From: Novosphingobium sp.
GTDB taxonomy: Bacteria; Pseudomonadota; Alphaproteobacteria; Sphingomonadales; Sphingomonadaceae
DNA length: 64,000 bases
Assembly (NCBI RefSeq): GCF_039595395.1
Contig: NZ_JBCNLP010000001.1
Span: 2,046,001 to 2,110,000 of the forward strand
Direction: 5' to 3'
Below, one piece after another: positions 9,825 to 18,071 of the stretch. The notes beneath the pieces are model-generated. The model saw nothing but the letters and a program-made list of their open reading frames with translations, had not been told where the DNA came from and searched no databases. The first letter of the stretch is position 1. Each line of letters begins with the position of its first letter. The position numbers and the translations under genes were made by a program.

Positions 9825-10534
9825 ACCCAGCGCCCCACCTGCCGTGTGGCGCTGTTGCCCACGATGACCACGGTGCGCATGTCGGCCATCTCGGGCGTGG
9901 CCTGCTCCAGCGTGACGGTGCGGATCGCCTGCTGCGGCGTCGAAACAGCGCGGGCGAAGAGGATGAGACGCGTGGGCTCGCATTCCTCGCGCAGGATCTC
10001 CAGCACGCGGGCGAATTGATGCGGGCGGCTGGCGCTGCGCGGATTGTAGAAGCCCATGGCGAAATCGCCGCGCGCCGCCATGCGCAGGCGATGCTCGATC
10101 AGCGCGAAGGGCTTCAGATTGTCTGACAGATTGATCGCGCAGAAATCGTGCCCCAGCGGAGCCCCGGCCGCCGCCGCCGCCGCCAGCATCGCGGTGATGC
10201 CGGGCAGGATGGCGATGGGCAGATCGAGATGCTGTGGCGCGGCCTCCAGCGCCTCGAACAGCGCCGAGGCCATGGCGAAGACGCCGGGATCGCCTGAGGA
10301 GACGATCACCGCATGCCGCCCCTCTGCCGCCAGTTCCAAAGCATGGGCGGCGCGGACCAACTCCTCGCGATTGTCGCTGGGGTGGAGGGTGAGGCCCTCA
10401 CGCGGGGCAATCCGCGTCACATAGGGGGTGTAGCCCAGAATATCGGTAGCGCGGGCGAGAGCTTCGGTTACCTCGGGTGTAACCATCGCCTCATGGCCGG
10501 GGCCAAGGCCCACGACAGTTAACGAGCCGGTCAT
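9791..10534 (-). CDS. cobJ: precorrin-3B C(17)-methyltransferase CobJ
   Basis: A 247-residue SAM-dependent methylase that methylates C-17 and drives ring contraction to precorrin-4. Family blocks are LTVVGLGPGHEAMVTPEVTEAL, LGYTPYV, VIVSSGDPGVFAMAS, the proline-containing ILPGITAMLAAAAAAGAPLGHDF and the FYNPRS motif. The ATG at 10534 overlaps the cobI stop (ATGA). Its 3' end overlaps the 3' end of the inverted cobK gene, so a transcript continuing to cobL must cross cobK in antisense. Confidence 0.94.
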   Translation of the reverse strand: MTGSLTVVGLGPGHEAMVTPEVTEALARATDILGYTPYVTRIAPREGLTLHPSDNREELVRAAHALELAAEGRHAVIVSSGDPGVFAMASALFEALEAAPQHLDLPIAILPGITAMLAAAAAAGAPLGHDFCAINLSDNLKPFALIEHRLRMAARGDFAMGFYNPRSASRPHQFARVLEILREECEPTRLILFARAVSTPQQAIRTVTLEQATPEMADMRTVVIVGNSATRQVGRWVYTPRSAGAPA

Positions 10535-11265
10535 GATGCAGCCATGGGGCGGCGCCCCTGCCCATGCACCAGCACGATGGCGAAGTAAGGGCAATCGTCG
10601 ATTTCGGTCTCTGCCAGGCGGGCCACGCGCTGGCCCGGCATGGTGCCGCGCTCAACCAGCCATGCCTCATCCAGCCGTCCCGCCGCCGCCAGAGCGCGGC
10701 GCACCTTGGGCAGATTACGCCCGGTCTTCATGATGGCCAGCGCATGGGCCTTGCGCATATGGGCGATCAGATCCGCTTCGGGCAGCGTGCCCATCAGCAC
10801 GCTCAGCACATCGTCGCCCCAGGTGATCGGCACGCCGGTGGCATGCCAGCAGCCGGTCATGCCGGTGATGCCGGGGACGACCTCGACCTCGCACAGGCCC
10901 TGAAGGCGGGTGTGCAAATGCATGAAAGATCCGTAGAAAAATGGATCTCCCTCGCACAGCACGATCACCTCATTCTGCTGCGCCAGATCGGCCAGACGCT
11001 TTGTCCAGTCATCGTAAAAACCGGCAAGCAGGCTGTTGTAATCGGCGCTGTCGAAAGCGATTTCGGTGGTGACGGGATATTCCATCGCATGTTCCACCAC
11101 ATCGGCGCGCAGCATATCGGCCACGATGCGCCTTGCCTGCCCGCTGCGACCGGCCTTGCGGAAATAGGCGACATGCGCCGCGCCGCGCACCAGCCGGTCG
11201 GCCTTGACGCTCATCAGATCGGGATCGCCGGGGCCCAGCCCCACGCAGATGATCCGGCCCATCAT
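10531..11265 (-). CDS. cobI: precorrin-2 C(20)-methyltransferase CobI
   Basis: A 244-residue SAM-dependent methylase converting precorrin-2 to precorrin-3A. The family start GRIICVGLGPGDPDLMSVKADRL is followed by VIVLCEGDPFFYGSFMHL and VEVVPGITGMTGCWHATGVPI. The start is placed at the first ATG of an ATGATG at 11265, which overlaps the TGA of cobH. The long open extension to 11526 is the shadow of cobH in another frame. The substrate precorrin-2 must be made elsewhere because no cobA/cysG gene lies in the window. Confidence 0.94.
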   Translation of the reverse strand: MMGRIICVGLGPGDPDLMSVKADRLVRGAAHVAYFRKAGRSGQARRIVADMLRADVVEHAMEYPVTTEIAFDSADYNSLLAGFYDDWTKRLADLAQQNEVIVLCEGDPFFYGSFMHLHTRLQGLCEVEVVPGITGMTGCWHATGVPITWGDDVLSVLMGTLPEADLIAHMRKAHALAIMKTGRNLPKVRRALAAAGRLDEAWLVERGTMPGQRVARLAETEIDDCPYFAIVLVHGQGRRPMAAS

Positions 11266-11891
11266 TCCGCCCTGCTGGCCAGAGCATTGACCGCCGCGAC
11301 CGTGATCGCCGAGCCGCCCAGCCGTCCGCGCACCACCATGGCGGGGCAGGGGGCGGCCTCCATCAGCGCTTCCTTCGATTCCATCGCGCCGACAAAGCCC
11401 ACCGGGCAGCCGATGATTGCGGCGGGACGGGGCGTTGCCGGGTCTTCCAGCATGTTCAGCAGATGGAACAGGGCCGTGGGCGCATTGCCGATCGCCACCA
11501 CGGCGCCGGCCAGATGCGGGCGCCACAGCTCCAGCGCGGCGGCGGAGCGGGTGTTGCCCATGGTGCGGGCCATGTCGGGCACCTGCGGGTCATGCAGGGT
11601 GCAGATCACCGGATTGTCGGCAGGCAGCCGGGTGCGGGTGATCCCCTCCGAGACCATGCGCGCATCGCACAGGATCGGCGCGCCTGCCTCCAGAGCGGCG
11701 CGCGCTGCCTCGGCCATGCCTTGGGTGAAGGCGACATGCGCCTCCAGCCCGACCAGACCGGCGGCATGGATCATGCGCACGACCACCGGCTCCTGAGCCG
11801 GGGTGAAGCGGGCCAGATCGGCCTCGGCGCGGATCGTGGCGAAGGATTGCCGGTAGATGGCGGCGCCATCCATTTCATAGGTGTAGGGCAT
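11262..11891 (-). CDS. cobH: precorrin-8X methylmutase CobH
   Basis: A 209-residue enzyme moving the C-11 methyl to C-12 to give hydrogenobyrinic acid. The catalytic His is at about position 42 in VVRMIHAAGLVGLE. Other conserved parts are PILCDARMVSEGI, the AIGNAPTALFHLL segment and the IIGCPVGFVGAMESKEAL block near the C-terminus. Its length fits the family. The stop overlaps the cobI start and the start overlaps the cobG stop by a single base. Confidence 0.95.
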   Translation of the reverse strand: MPYTYEMDGAAIYRQSFATIRAEADLARFTPAQEPVVVRMIHAAGLVGLEAHVAFTQGMAEAARAALEAGAPILCDARMVSEGITRTRLPADNPVICTLHDPQVPDMARTMGNTRSAAALELWRPHLAGAVVAIGNAPTALFHLLNMLEDPATPRPAAIIGCPVGFVGAMESKEALMEAAPCPAMVVRGRLGGSAITVAAVNALASRAE

Positions 11892-13045
11892 CAGCTCCGG
11901 GTCATCAGCAAGGTTGGATCGGCCAGCAGTTGCGCGGGCGTGAACGGGGTGTCAGGTGTATCTTTGGCGGTGCATCCATATCCCAGCGCGAAATCCCGCC
12001 CCCGCGCCACCAGCGTGATATCGGCGGCGGAGGGATGAGCGCAACCCTTGGCGCAGCCCGAGACATGCAGCATGGCGCCCTCTGGCACAGACGGCGCAAG
12101 TTGGCGAGCCAGATCGCGCACTGGCGCCAGCGCCTGAGCGCAGCCCGGTGCTCCGTTGCAGGCGGTAACGCGCAGCAGCGGGTCGGCGGGAGTGGTGATG
12201 AGGCCGGGCAGGTCAGGCATGGTGTTCAACCCTTCCAGCAGCAGCATCCGCCATGGAGTAAGCCGCAAGGGCGCCAGATCGGCGAGGGCCGAGAGCGTCC
12301 GGCTGTCGGTCTGGCCGAAGGGCAAGGCGACCAACGCGCCTGCCGGGGTGAGGCCGGGGTGAGGGGCTTCATCCGTCACGTATGGAGCGGTCAGGGTGAA
12401 ATGGGGCGGCAGGGACGCGCCCCGCGCCAGAAGGTCACGCATGCGCCCGCGTCCATCCCGCGCGCCGCCTGTTTCCAGAAACCAGCGGGCCAGATGGAGC
12501 GCCTCGGTTACGGCGCTGTGCCGGGTGGTGGCGGCGGCCAGCGTGGCGCCATCGGCCTGCAGCAGGTAGCGATCGCCTGCCTTCTCGATCCTGATATCGG
12601 CGGAGGCTTGGCGCAGCACTGCGGTTTCGCCGCTATCCAGCGCAAAGCCGAATTTTCCGGGGAGTGCCAGATCGCTGGTGGCCAGAGCCTGCATCAGCTC
12701 GGCGGCCAGATCCTGCGTGCCATCGCCCTGCTGCCAGAAGGGCGTGACGAGAATGTTGCGCCGTCCCTCAATGGCCTCATCCCCATCGATCAGCTCCAGC
12801 GTCGCCAGTTTCGTCAGCACAGCGGCATGGTCACGGATGCCGCGCAGTTGGAGGTTGGCGCGGGCGGACAGATCGATCAGGCCATTGCCATAGCGCGAGG
12901 CCAGATCCGCCAATCCGCGCGCCTGATCCTGCGTCAGGCGGCCGCCATATGCGCGCACCCTCACCACCAGCCCATCGCCCGAGAGCATGGGGCGCAAGGC
13001 TCCGGGGCACCAGCCCTTGACCAGACGATCATACGGCGCGTTCAT
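11891..13045 (-). CDS. cobG: precorrin-3B synthase CobG
   Basis: A 384-residue oxygen-dependent monooxygenase of the sulfite/nitrite reductase fold that hydroxylates precorrin-3A to form the lactone of precorrin-3B. The 4Fe-4S/siroheme-type ligand motif is visible as two pairs of cysteines: CNGAPGC (C-x5-C) and, about 40 residues later, SGCAKGC (C-x3-C). The N-terminal half has GGRLTQDQARGLADLASRYG and LSARANLQLRG. The ATG at 13045 overlaps the cobN stop. Its presence fixes the pathway as the aerobic one. Confidence 0.93.
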   Translation of the reverse strand: MNAPYDRLVKGWCPGALRPMLSGDGLVVRVRAYGGRLTQDQARGLADLASRYGNGLIDLSARANLQLRGIRDHAAVLTKLATLELIDGDEAIEGRRNILVTPFWQQGDGTQDLAAELMQALATSDLALPGKFGFALDSGETAVLRQASADIRIEKAGDRYLLQADGATLAAATTRHSAVTEALHLARWFLETGGARDGRGRMRDLLARGASLPPHFTLTAPYVTDEAPHPGLTPAGALVALPFGQTDSRTLSALADLAPLRLTPWRMLLLEGLNTMPDLPGLITTPADPLLRVTACNGAPGCAQALAPVRDLARQLAPSVPEGAMLHVSGCAKGCAHPSAADITLVARGRDFALGYGCTAKDTPDTPFTPAQLLADPTLLMTRS

Positions 13046-16000
13046 GGCCGATCCGCCAGTTGAGCGGCGATGGAGTTGCGCCGCGTGGTCCACAGCCCTG
13101 CCTCTGCCAGAGCGGCAAAGCGGACTCTCAACTGTTCCAGTGCGGCGGGATTGGCGTCATCCATAAAGGCAACGATGTCGCTCTGACCCAGCGTGGCATC
13201 GAAACACAGGTCGAAGAGATGCGCGGGCACCTGCCCGGTCAATTGCGCGAAGGCGGCCAGATTGTCGATGGTGGCGGTGATCTCGGCGGCGCCGCGAAAG
13301 CCGTGGCGCATCATGCCCTGCGCCCAGCGCGGATTGCTGGCACGCGCGCGCACCACGCGGGCGATTTCCTCGGCCAAAGTGCGCGCGCGCGGGGTTTCGG
13401 GGCGTGTCGCGTCCAGATGATAGAGCGCTGGCGCCGGACGGCCCAAAGCCTTCATCGCGGCGGCAAAGCCTCCCTCATGCGCGGCATAGTCACGCGCCAG
13501 CAGCAGGTCGGTTTCGGGTAGATCCTGCACATGGGCAAAGGCATCTGCCCCGGCCAGACGGGCCTCCAGCGCGGGGCGGTTATGGGCGATGGCGCCTTGC
13601 GCATCGAGCGCCCATGCCGAGGCGGCCAGCCATGCTTCCCCCGCGGCGTGACGGGCTTCCTCGCCCAGATGCTCTGCCGGGTCTTCCATGGAGAGGCCAT
13701 AGAGGCCCGGCCTGGGTCCGAAGACGCGCGGGGTGCGGGTGAGGTACGGGTTCTCGCCGGGCTCCTCATGGTCGCGCTCGGCCAGAGCAGCAGCGGCGGC
13801 CTCAAACAATTGGGCCAGACCCGGAAAGACATCGCGAAACAGGCCCGAGACGCGCAAGGTCACATCGATGCGCGGGCGGTTCAGCAGGACGGGCGGCAGG
13901 ATCTCGAAGCCGCAGACCCGCTCGCTGTCGGCATCCCAGCGCGGGGCGAGGCCCGCCAGATGCAGCGCCATGGCAAATTCCTCGCCCGCCGTGCGCATTG
14001 TGGCCGATCCCCACAGATCCACCACCAGACCGGTCGGCCAGTCGCCATGGTCCTGAATATGGCGGCGCAGTAGTTCCTCGGCCAGCTTCACGCCCTGGGC
14101 ATGAGCCATGCGGCTGGGTACGGCGCGCGGATCGACGCTGAACAGGTTGCGCCCGGTCGGCAGCACATCGCTCCGCCCCCTCGCCGGTGAGCCGGAGGGA
14201 CCGGGGGGCACGCGCCGCCCATCCAGCGCGGTGAGCAGGCCTTCGGTTTCGCCGGGGGCGGTGCCATAGATATGGAGCCCGTCGCCGAACTGGCTTTCCT
14301 TGATGTCGCAGACGAAGCGGTCGATCCGCACCATGGCCTCTGCGGCGCTGGCGTCCTGCGGCAGACCGAGGTCTTGGGTGACGCCGCTGGCCTGCGCTTC
14401 ATCGCGGATCTGAGTGATCAGCCGGTCGCGGCGGGCGGGATCAAGCCCTTCGGCGGTCGAATATTCGTCGAGCAGGCGTTCGAGGCGCAGCAGGCCTTCG
14501 GGCACTGCGCTGGCCACCATCGCTGGGGGGATATGGCCCAGCGTCAGCGCGCCGATGCGGCGTTTGGCTTGGGCAGCCTCGCCCGGATCGTTCACGATAA
14601 AGGGATAGATCACCGGCAGCGGGCCGATCAGCGCTTCGGGCCAGCAGCGCTCCGACAGGGCGACGGCCTTGCCGGGCAGCCACTCAAGCGTGCCATGCGC
14701 GCCAATATGGACCAGCGCATGCACGCCCTGAGCGCGCAGCCACAGATAAAATGCGACATAGCCATGGCGCGGGATGCGCGAGACATCGTGATAGTCGTCA
14801 TCGCGCCGGGCCGCATCGCCGCGTTCGGGTTGCAGGGCGATGAAGGCATGGCCGCGCGCCACGGCGGCGAAGTGGAAAGCGCCCTCGGCAAAGGCGGGGT
14901 CGTTTTCGGGCTGGTCCCATGCCTGCTCCAGATCCGCGCGCAGGCTGTCGGGCAGGGCGGACAGCGCCTCCCGATAGGCCGAGAGCGGCCAGGCGATGGT
15001 ATGGCCTTGCAATGCGGCGGCGAGTGGTTCGGCTGTGGTGTGGTATCCGGCCGCGGCCAGCGTTGCCAGCATCGCTTCGGCGCTGGCCAAGGCATCCAGA
15101 CCCACGGCATGCGCCATCTGGTCGGCCCGGCCCGGATAGGTGGAGAGGATCAGCGCCACCCGCCGATCCCGCGCCGGGGTGACGGCCAGAGCATGCCATG
15201 CGCCCACCTTGTCAGCGATGGCCTCGATCCGTTCGGGATGGGGGCGGTGCAGCGTGCGGGCGCATTGCAGATCGGGATCGACCACCTCCGCCGTCTTGAA
15301 GCTGGCGACGCCCGCCAGCAGCCGTCCGTCAACCTCGGGCAGGACGACATGCATGGCCAGATCGGCTGGAGACAAGCCACGTTCGGCACCAGCCCAAGCC
15401 GTTTCATCGGCGGTGGAGAGCGCCACTTGAAACACCGGGCATCCAGGCCCGTCGAGTGGCGAGGCACCGTTGTCGTCACGCCCGGAAAAGGCGGTGGCAT
15501 TGACGATGGCGGCGGGTGTGTGGTGGCTGAACGTGGTCCTGATCCATGCCGGAGCGCCCGGAGCCTTCAACGAGGGCGCGAACAACCCCGCCGCGCGAAA
15601 GCCGCGTTTGGTCAGCGCCGTGATCAGGGCATCGATGGGCCCTGTGTCGCCGCTGGTGAGATAGGCACGATAGAAGCTGACGACCACCAGCGGGGCCTCG
15701 CCCGCGATGGGCGCATCGACCACGCCAAAACCGGGCTGATACCAGCCGCAGTCTGGAATGGTGGTGGCGCCTTCCGGCGTTGGTGCGGGCAGGCCGGCGG
15801 CGCGTGCCAGTTCGGCCAGCGCTGCCTGAGCCGCCATGGCGCCGCCTGTGTCGCACAGATCGGCAAGCTGGCGCAGCACTGTTGGGGGCAGGGTGGAGGC
15901 CGCCTCCAGCGCGGGGTCGGGGCGCCCGTCAGCAGGCAGCACGGCAAGGGCAAGCCCCTCGCGCCGTGCCAGATCGCTCAGTTGCGCGAGGCCATAGGGC

Positions 16001-16278
16001 CAGTAGCCCGCGCCGCCGATCAACCGCACCAGCACCGCCTTGGCGCCCGAGACAGTGCGCTCGATATAGGTATCGACGGAGAGCGGATGTTTCAGCGCTG
16101 CCAGATTGGCCAGACGCAGTTCAGGCAAATGATCGCGCCCCGCATGCCATCCGGCCGCGAAAGCCCCCAGATCGCTGTCCGAAAAGGACAGGACGATCAG
16201 CGGCGCGGGGCTCTGGCCGAGGTCGGTCGCGACCTCGGTTTCCTCCAGCCCACGGCTCTCGCGGAAGATGACATGCAT
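13042..16278 (-). CDS. cobN: aerobic cobaltochelatase subunit CobN
   Basis: A 1078-residue large subunit of the ATP-dependent CobNST chelatase, which inserts Co2+ into hydrogenobyrinic acid a,c-diamide. Typical segments include LVRLIGGAGYWPYGLAQL, the metal-site-like region VHIGAHGTLEWLPGKAV (about 535-550), and the C-terminal MKALGRPAPALYHLDATRPE and WAQGMMRHGFRGAAEI. It is shorter than the roughly 1275-residue P. denitrificans protein, but both ends match the family. Ten bases separate it from cobW. The partner subunits CobS and CobT (the AAA+ pair) are not encoded in the window. Confidence 0.94.
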   Translation of the reverse strand: MHVIFRESRGLEETEVATDLGQSPAPLIVLSFSDSDLGAFAAGWHAGRDHLPELRLANLAALKHPLSVDTYIERTVSGAKAVLVRLIGGAGYWPYGLAQLSDLARREGLALAVLPADGRPDPALEAASTLPPTVLRQLADLCDTGGAMAAQAALAELARAAGLPAPTPEGATTIPDCGWYQPGFGVVDAPIAGEAPLVVVSFYRAYLTSGDTGPIDALITALTKRGFRAAGLFAPSLKAPGAPAWIRTTFSHHTPAAIVNATAFSGRDDNGASPLDGPGCPVFQVALSTADETAWAGAERGLSPADLAMHVVLPEVDGRLLAGVASFKTAEVVDPDLQCARTLHRPHPERIEAIADKVGAWHALAVTPARDRRVALILSTYPGRADQMAHAVGLDALASAEAMLATLAAAGYHTTAEPLAAALQGHTIAWPLSAYREALSALPDSLRADLEQAWDQPENDPAFAEGAFHFAAVARGHAFIALQPERGDAARRDDDYHDVSRIPRHGYVAFYLWLRAQGVHALVHIGAHGTLEWLPGKAVALSERCWPEALIGPLPVIYPFIVNDPGEAAQAKRRIGALTLGHIPPAMVASAVPEGLLRLERLLDEYSTAEGLDPARRDRLITQIRDEAQASGVTQDLGLPQDASAAEAMVRIDRFVCDIKESQFGDGLHIYGTAPGETEGLLTALDGRRVPPGPSGSPARGRSDVLPTGRNLFSVDPRAVPSRMAHAQGVKLAEELLRRHIQDHGDWPTGLVVDLWGSATMRTAGEEFAMALHLAGLAPRWDADSERVCGFEILPPVLLNRPRIDVTLRVSGLFRDVFPGLAQLFEAAAAALAERDHEEPGENPYLTRTPRVFGPRPGLYGLSMEDPAEHLGEEARHAAGEAWLAASAWALDAQGAIAHNRPALEARLAGADAFAHVQDLPETDLLLARDYAAHEGGFAAAMKALGRPAPALYHLDATRPETPRARTLAEEIARVVRARASNPRWAQGMMRHGFRGAAEITATIDNLAAFAQLTGQVPAHLFDLCFDATLGQSDIVAFMDDANPAALEQLRVRFAALAEAGLWTTRRNSIAAQLADRP

Positions 16279-16288
16279 CGCGGAAGGG

Positions 16289-17335
16289 TTACGCCGGGGC
16301 CAGAACTGTGTCCAGCACCGCGCGGACGGCGGCGGTGTCGAGGTGATCGTGCTCGGCGATGACCACCAGTTGCGTCACGCGCGGGCGCTGGCCCCAGGGC
16401 TGGTCGTACTGATGACGCACACGCTCGCCCACCGCCTGAAGCAGCAGGCGCATCGGCTTGCCCTGCACCGCCACGAAGCCCTTTACGCGCAGGATGGACT
16501 GCTCGCGCGCCAGACGCTGCACGGCGGCGACCAGCGCTTCGGGATCGCCGACTTCGGGCAGGGTGATGATGGTGCTGTCGAAATCCTCGTGCTCATGCTC
16601 GTCCTCGCCATCGTGGTGGCTGGGGCGGGCGGCCAGATCGTCCTCGGCGGCGGCATTGAGGCCGAGGATGACGGCGGGATCGATCACGCCATCGGTGACA
16701 GGCAGCATGGGCAGTGGGCGCGGCGCCTCGGCGGCGATCACGGCGCGAGCCTGATCCAGCGTTGGGGCGTCCACCAGATCGGCCTTGGTCAGCAGAACGA
16801 TGTCGGCGCAGGCGAGCTGATCCTCAAAGACTTCCGAGAGCGGGGTTTCATGGTCGAGGCTGTCATCCGCCGCGCGCTGGGCATCGACCGCCGCCACATC
16901 GGGGGCGAAACGGCCAGCGGCCACGGCCTCGGCATCGGCCAGCGCGATCACCCCATCGACGGTGATGCGGCTGCGGATCGCGGGCCAGTCGAAGGCTTTG
17001 AGCAGAGGCTTGGGCAGGGCAAGACCCGAGGTCTCGATCAGAATGTGATCGGGGCGCTGGGGCAGGGCCAGCAGTTTTTCGACCGTGGGGATGAAATCAT
17101 CGGCCACGGTGCAGCAGATGCAGCCATTGGCCAGTTCGAGGATCGCGCTTTCGGGGCAATTCTCGTCGGCGCAGGCCTTCAGGATTTCGCCATCGACGCC
17201 CACCGTGCCGAACTCATTGACCAGCACCGCCAGGCGGCGCCCGCCCGGATTCTGCAGCAGATGGCGGATCAGCGTGGTCTTGCCCGAGCCCAGAAAGCCG
17301 GTGACGATGGTGACGGGGATTTTTTCCAGAGACAT
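16289..17335 (-). CDS. cobW: CobW-family GTP-binding metallochaperone
   Basis: A 348-residue G3E-family GTPase thought to deliver Co2+ to the CobNST chelatase. It has a Walker A motif GFLGSGKT (about 13-20), the metal-binding GCICC motif (about 71-75), and the switch region ILIETSGLALPKPLL. A His/Asp/Glu-rich stretch (SHHDGEDEHEHED) around residue 240 probably contributes to metal handling. The C-terminal CobW_C domain follows. It lies three bases after the DUF1636 gene and ten bases before cobN in the riboswitch-controlled operon. Confidence 0.93.
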   Translation of the reverse strand: MSLEKIPVTIVTGFLGSGKTTLIRHLLQNPGGRRLAVLVNEFGTVGVDGEILKACADENCPESAILELANGCICCTVADDFIPTVEKLLALPQRPDHILIETSGLALPKPLLKAFDWPAIRSRITVDGVIALADAEAVAAGRFAPDVAAVDAQRAADDSLDHETPLSEVFEDQLACADIVLLTKADLVDAPTLDQARAVIAAEAPRPLPMLPVTDGVIDPAVILGLNAAAEDDLAARPSHHDGEDEHEHEDFDSTIITLPEVGDPEALVAAVQRLAREQSILRVKGFVAVQGKPMRLLLQAVGERVRHQYDQPWGQRPRVTQLVVIAEHDHLDTAAVRAVLDTVLAPA

Positions 17336-17338
17336 GGC

Positions 17339-17701
17339 TTAAAGCTCCAGCGGGGGAATGCGGGCGATGGATTGCTTGCGGAAGATGGTGGGGCGCTGGC
17401 GCCACGGCACGATGCCGTCAGGGCTTTGCGCATAGGCGCTGGCGCCGGCCAGAATGTCGGGCACATCGGCGTCGGACAGGCGGCCGTAGACATAGGTCCA
17501 ACTGCCGGGCCTTGTCAGCGCGATGGAACAGCCATTGGTGCAGGCCGAGAGGCATTCGGTGGGGCGCACTTCCACGTCGCCATCCGCATTGGCGGCGCTC
17601 AGCGCCTGCGCCAGCAGGGTGCCGGGCACGGTTTCGCCTTCCTCGGGCGTCTGGCCCGCGCGGCAGGTGGTGCAGACAAAAAGGACGGTGTTGTGACCCA
17701 C
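17339..17701 (-). CDS. DUF1636 family metal-binding/ferredoxin-like protein
   Basis: A 120-residue protein with four conserved cysteines: FVCTTCRAGQ near the N-terminus and ECLSACTNGCS in the middle. This thioredoxin-like [2Fe-2S] ferredoxin pattern is characteristic of DUF1636. It starts with GTG at 17701, with a GGGGAA element about ten bases ahead. It is the first gene after the cobalamin riboswitch and is followed at once by cobW and cobN. A role in electron supply to CobG or in cobalt handling is plausible but unproven. Confidence 0.82.
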   Translation of the reverse strand: MGHNTVLFVCTTCRAGQTPEEGETVPGTLLAQALSAANADGDVEVRPTECLSACTNGCSIALTRPGSWTYVYGRLSDADVPDILAGASAYAQSPDGIVPWRQRPTIFRKQSIARIPPLEL

Positions 17702-17809
17702 GACGCTTCAATTCCCCAATGAGGCGCGCCTGCACAGGCCATCGGGCACCGAACCCGCGTTCGGCGCCTGATCGACCGGCCACAGCGCACCCCGGCTGTC
17801 CGTTTCCTC

Positions 17810-18012
17810 GTGCTGGCAGGTCTCCCGGCTGGCGGATCGGGGGCAGTTACGCCTTGCGTCAGCTTCGCCTTCCCGTGCCTTGCGGCCAGTGGCATCGAAG
17901 CTGCCTCATCCGTTGACGGTCGCGGGGGCGGCTGTGCTTCGGGCTTGACGAAAGCCCTGTCACATTCCCTCTTCGCCTTTTGGTGGATTGCTCCGCCGCA
18001 AGGAACCAACGC
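17810..18012 (-). promoter_or_regulatory. cobalamin (AdoCbl) riboswitch of the main cob operon
   Basis: On the minus strand the aptamer blocks appear in order: TTGGTTCC near 18008-18001, AGGGAATGTGACAGGG, the CAGCCGCCCCCGCGACCGT core, GCCACTGGC, CGGGAAGGC and the B12-box GCCGGGAGACCTGCCAGCA ending near 17814. Between it and the DUF1636 start lie two small hairpins (GCCGAAC/GTTCGGT and GCCTG/CAGGC). It should repress the whole DUF1636-cobW-cobN-to-cobF operon when cobalamin is ample. The divergent cobO promoter must lie in or close to the same interval. Confidence 0.92.
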
Positions 18013-18071
18013 GGTGGGGATTGCGGGATTGCGACGGGGCTGTCAAGGAATGCCGCGATCAGGAGTGTACC

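Noticed and set aside
14272..16362. A 696-codon open frame on the plus strand opposite cobN
   Set aside because: It is antisense to a clearly recognised gene, lacks any family motif and has the His/Arg/Gly/Gln-rich composition typical of shadows in high-GC DNA.
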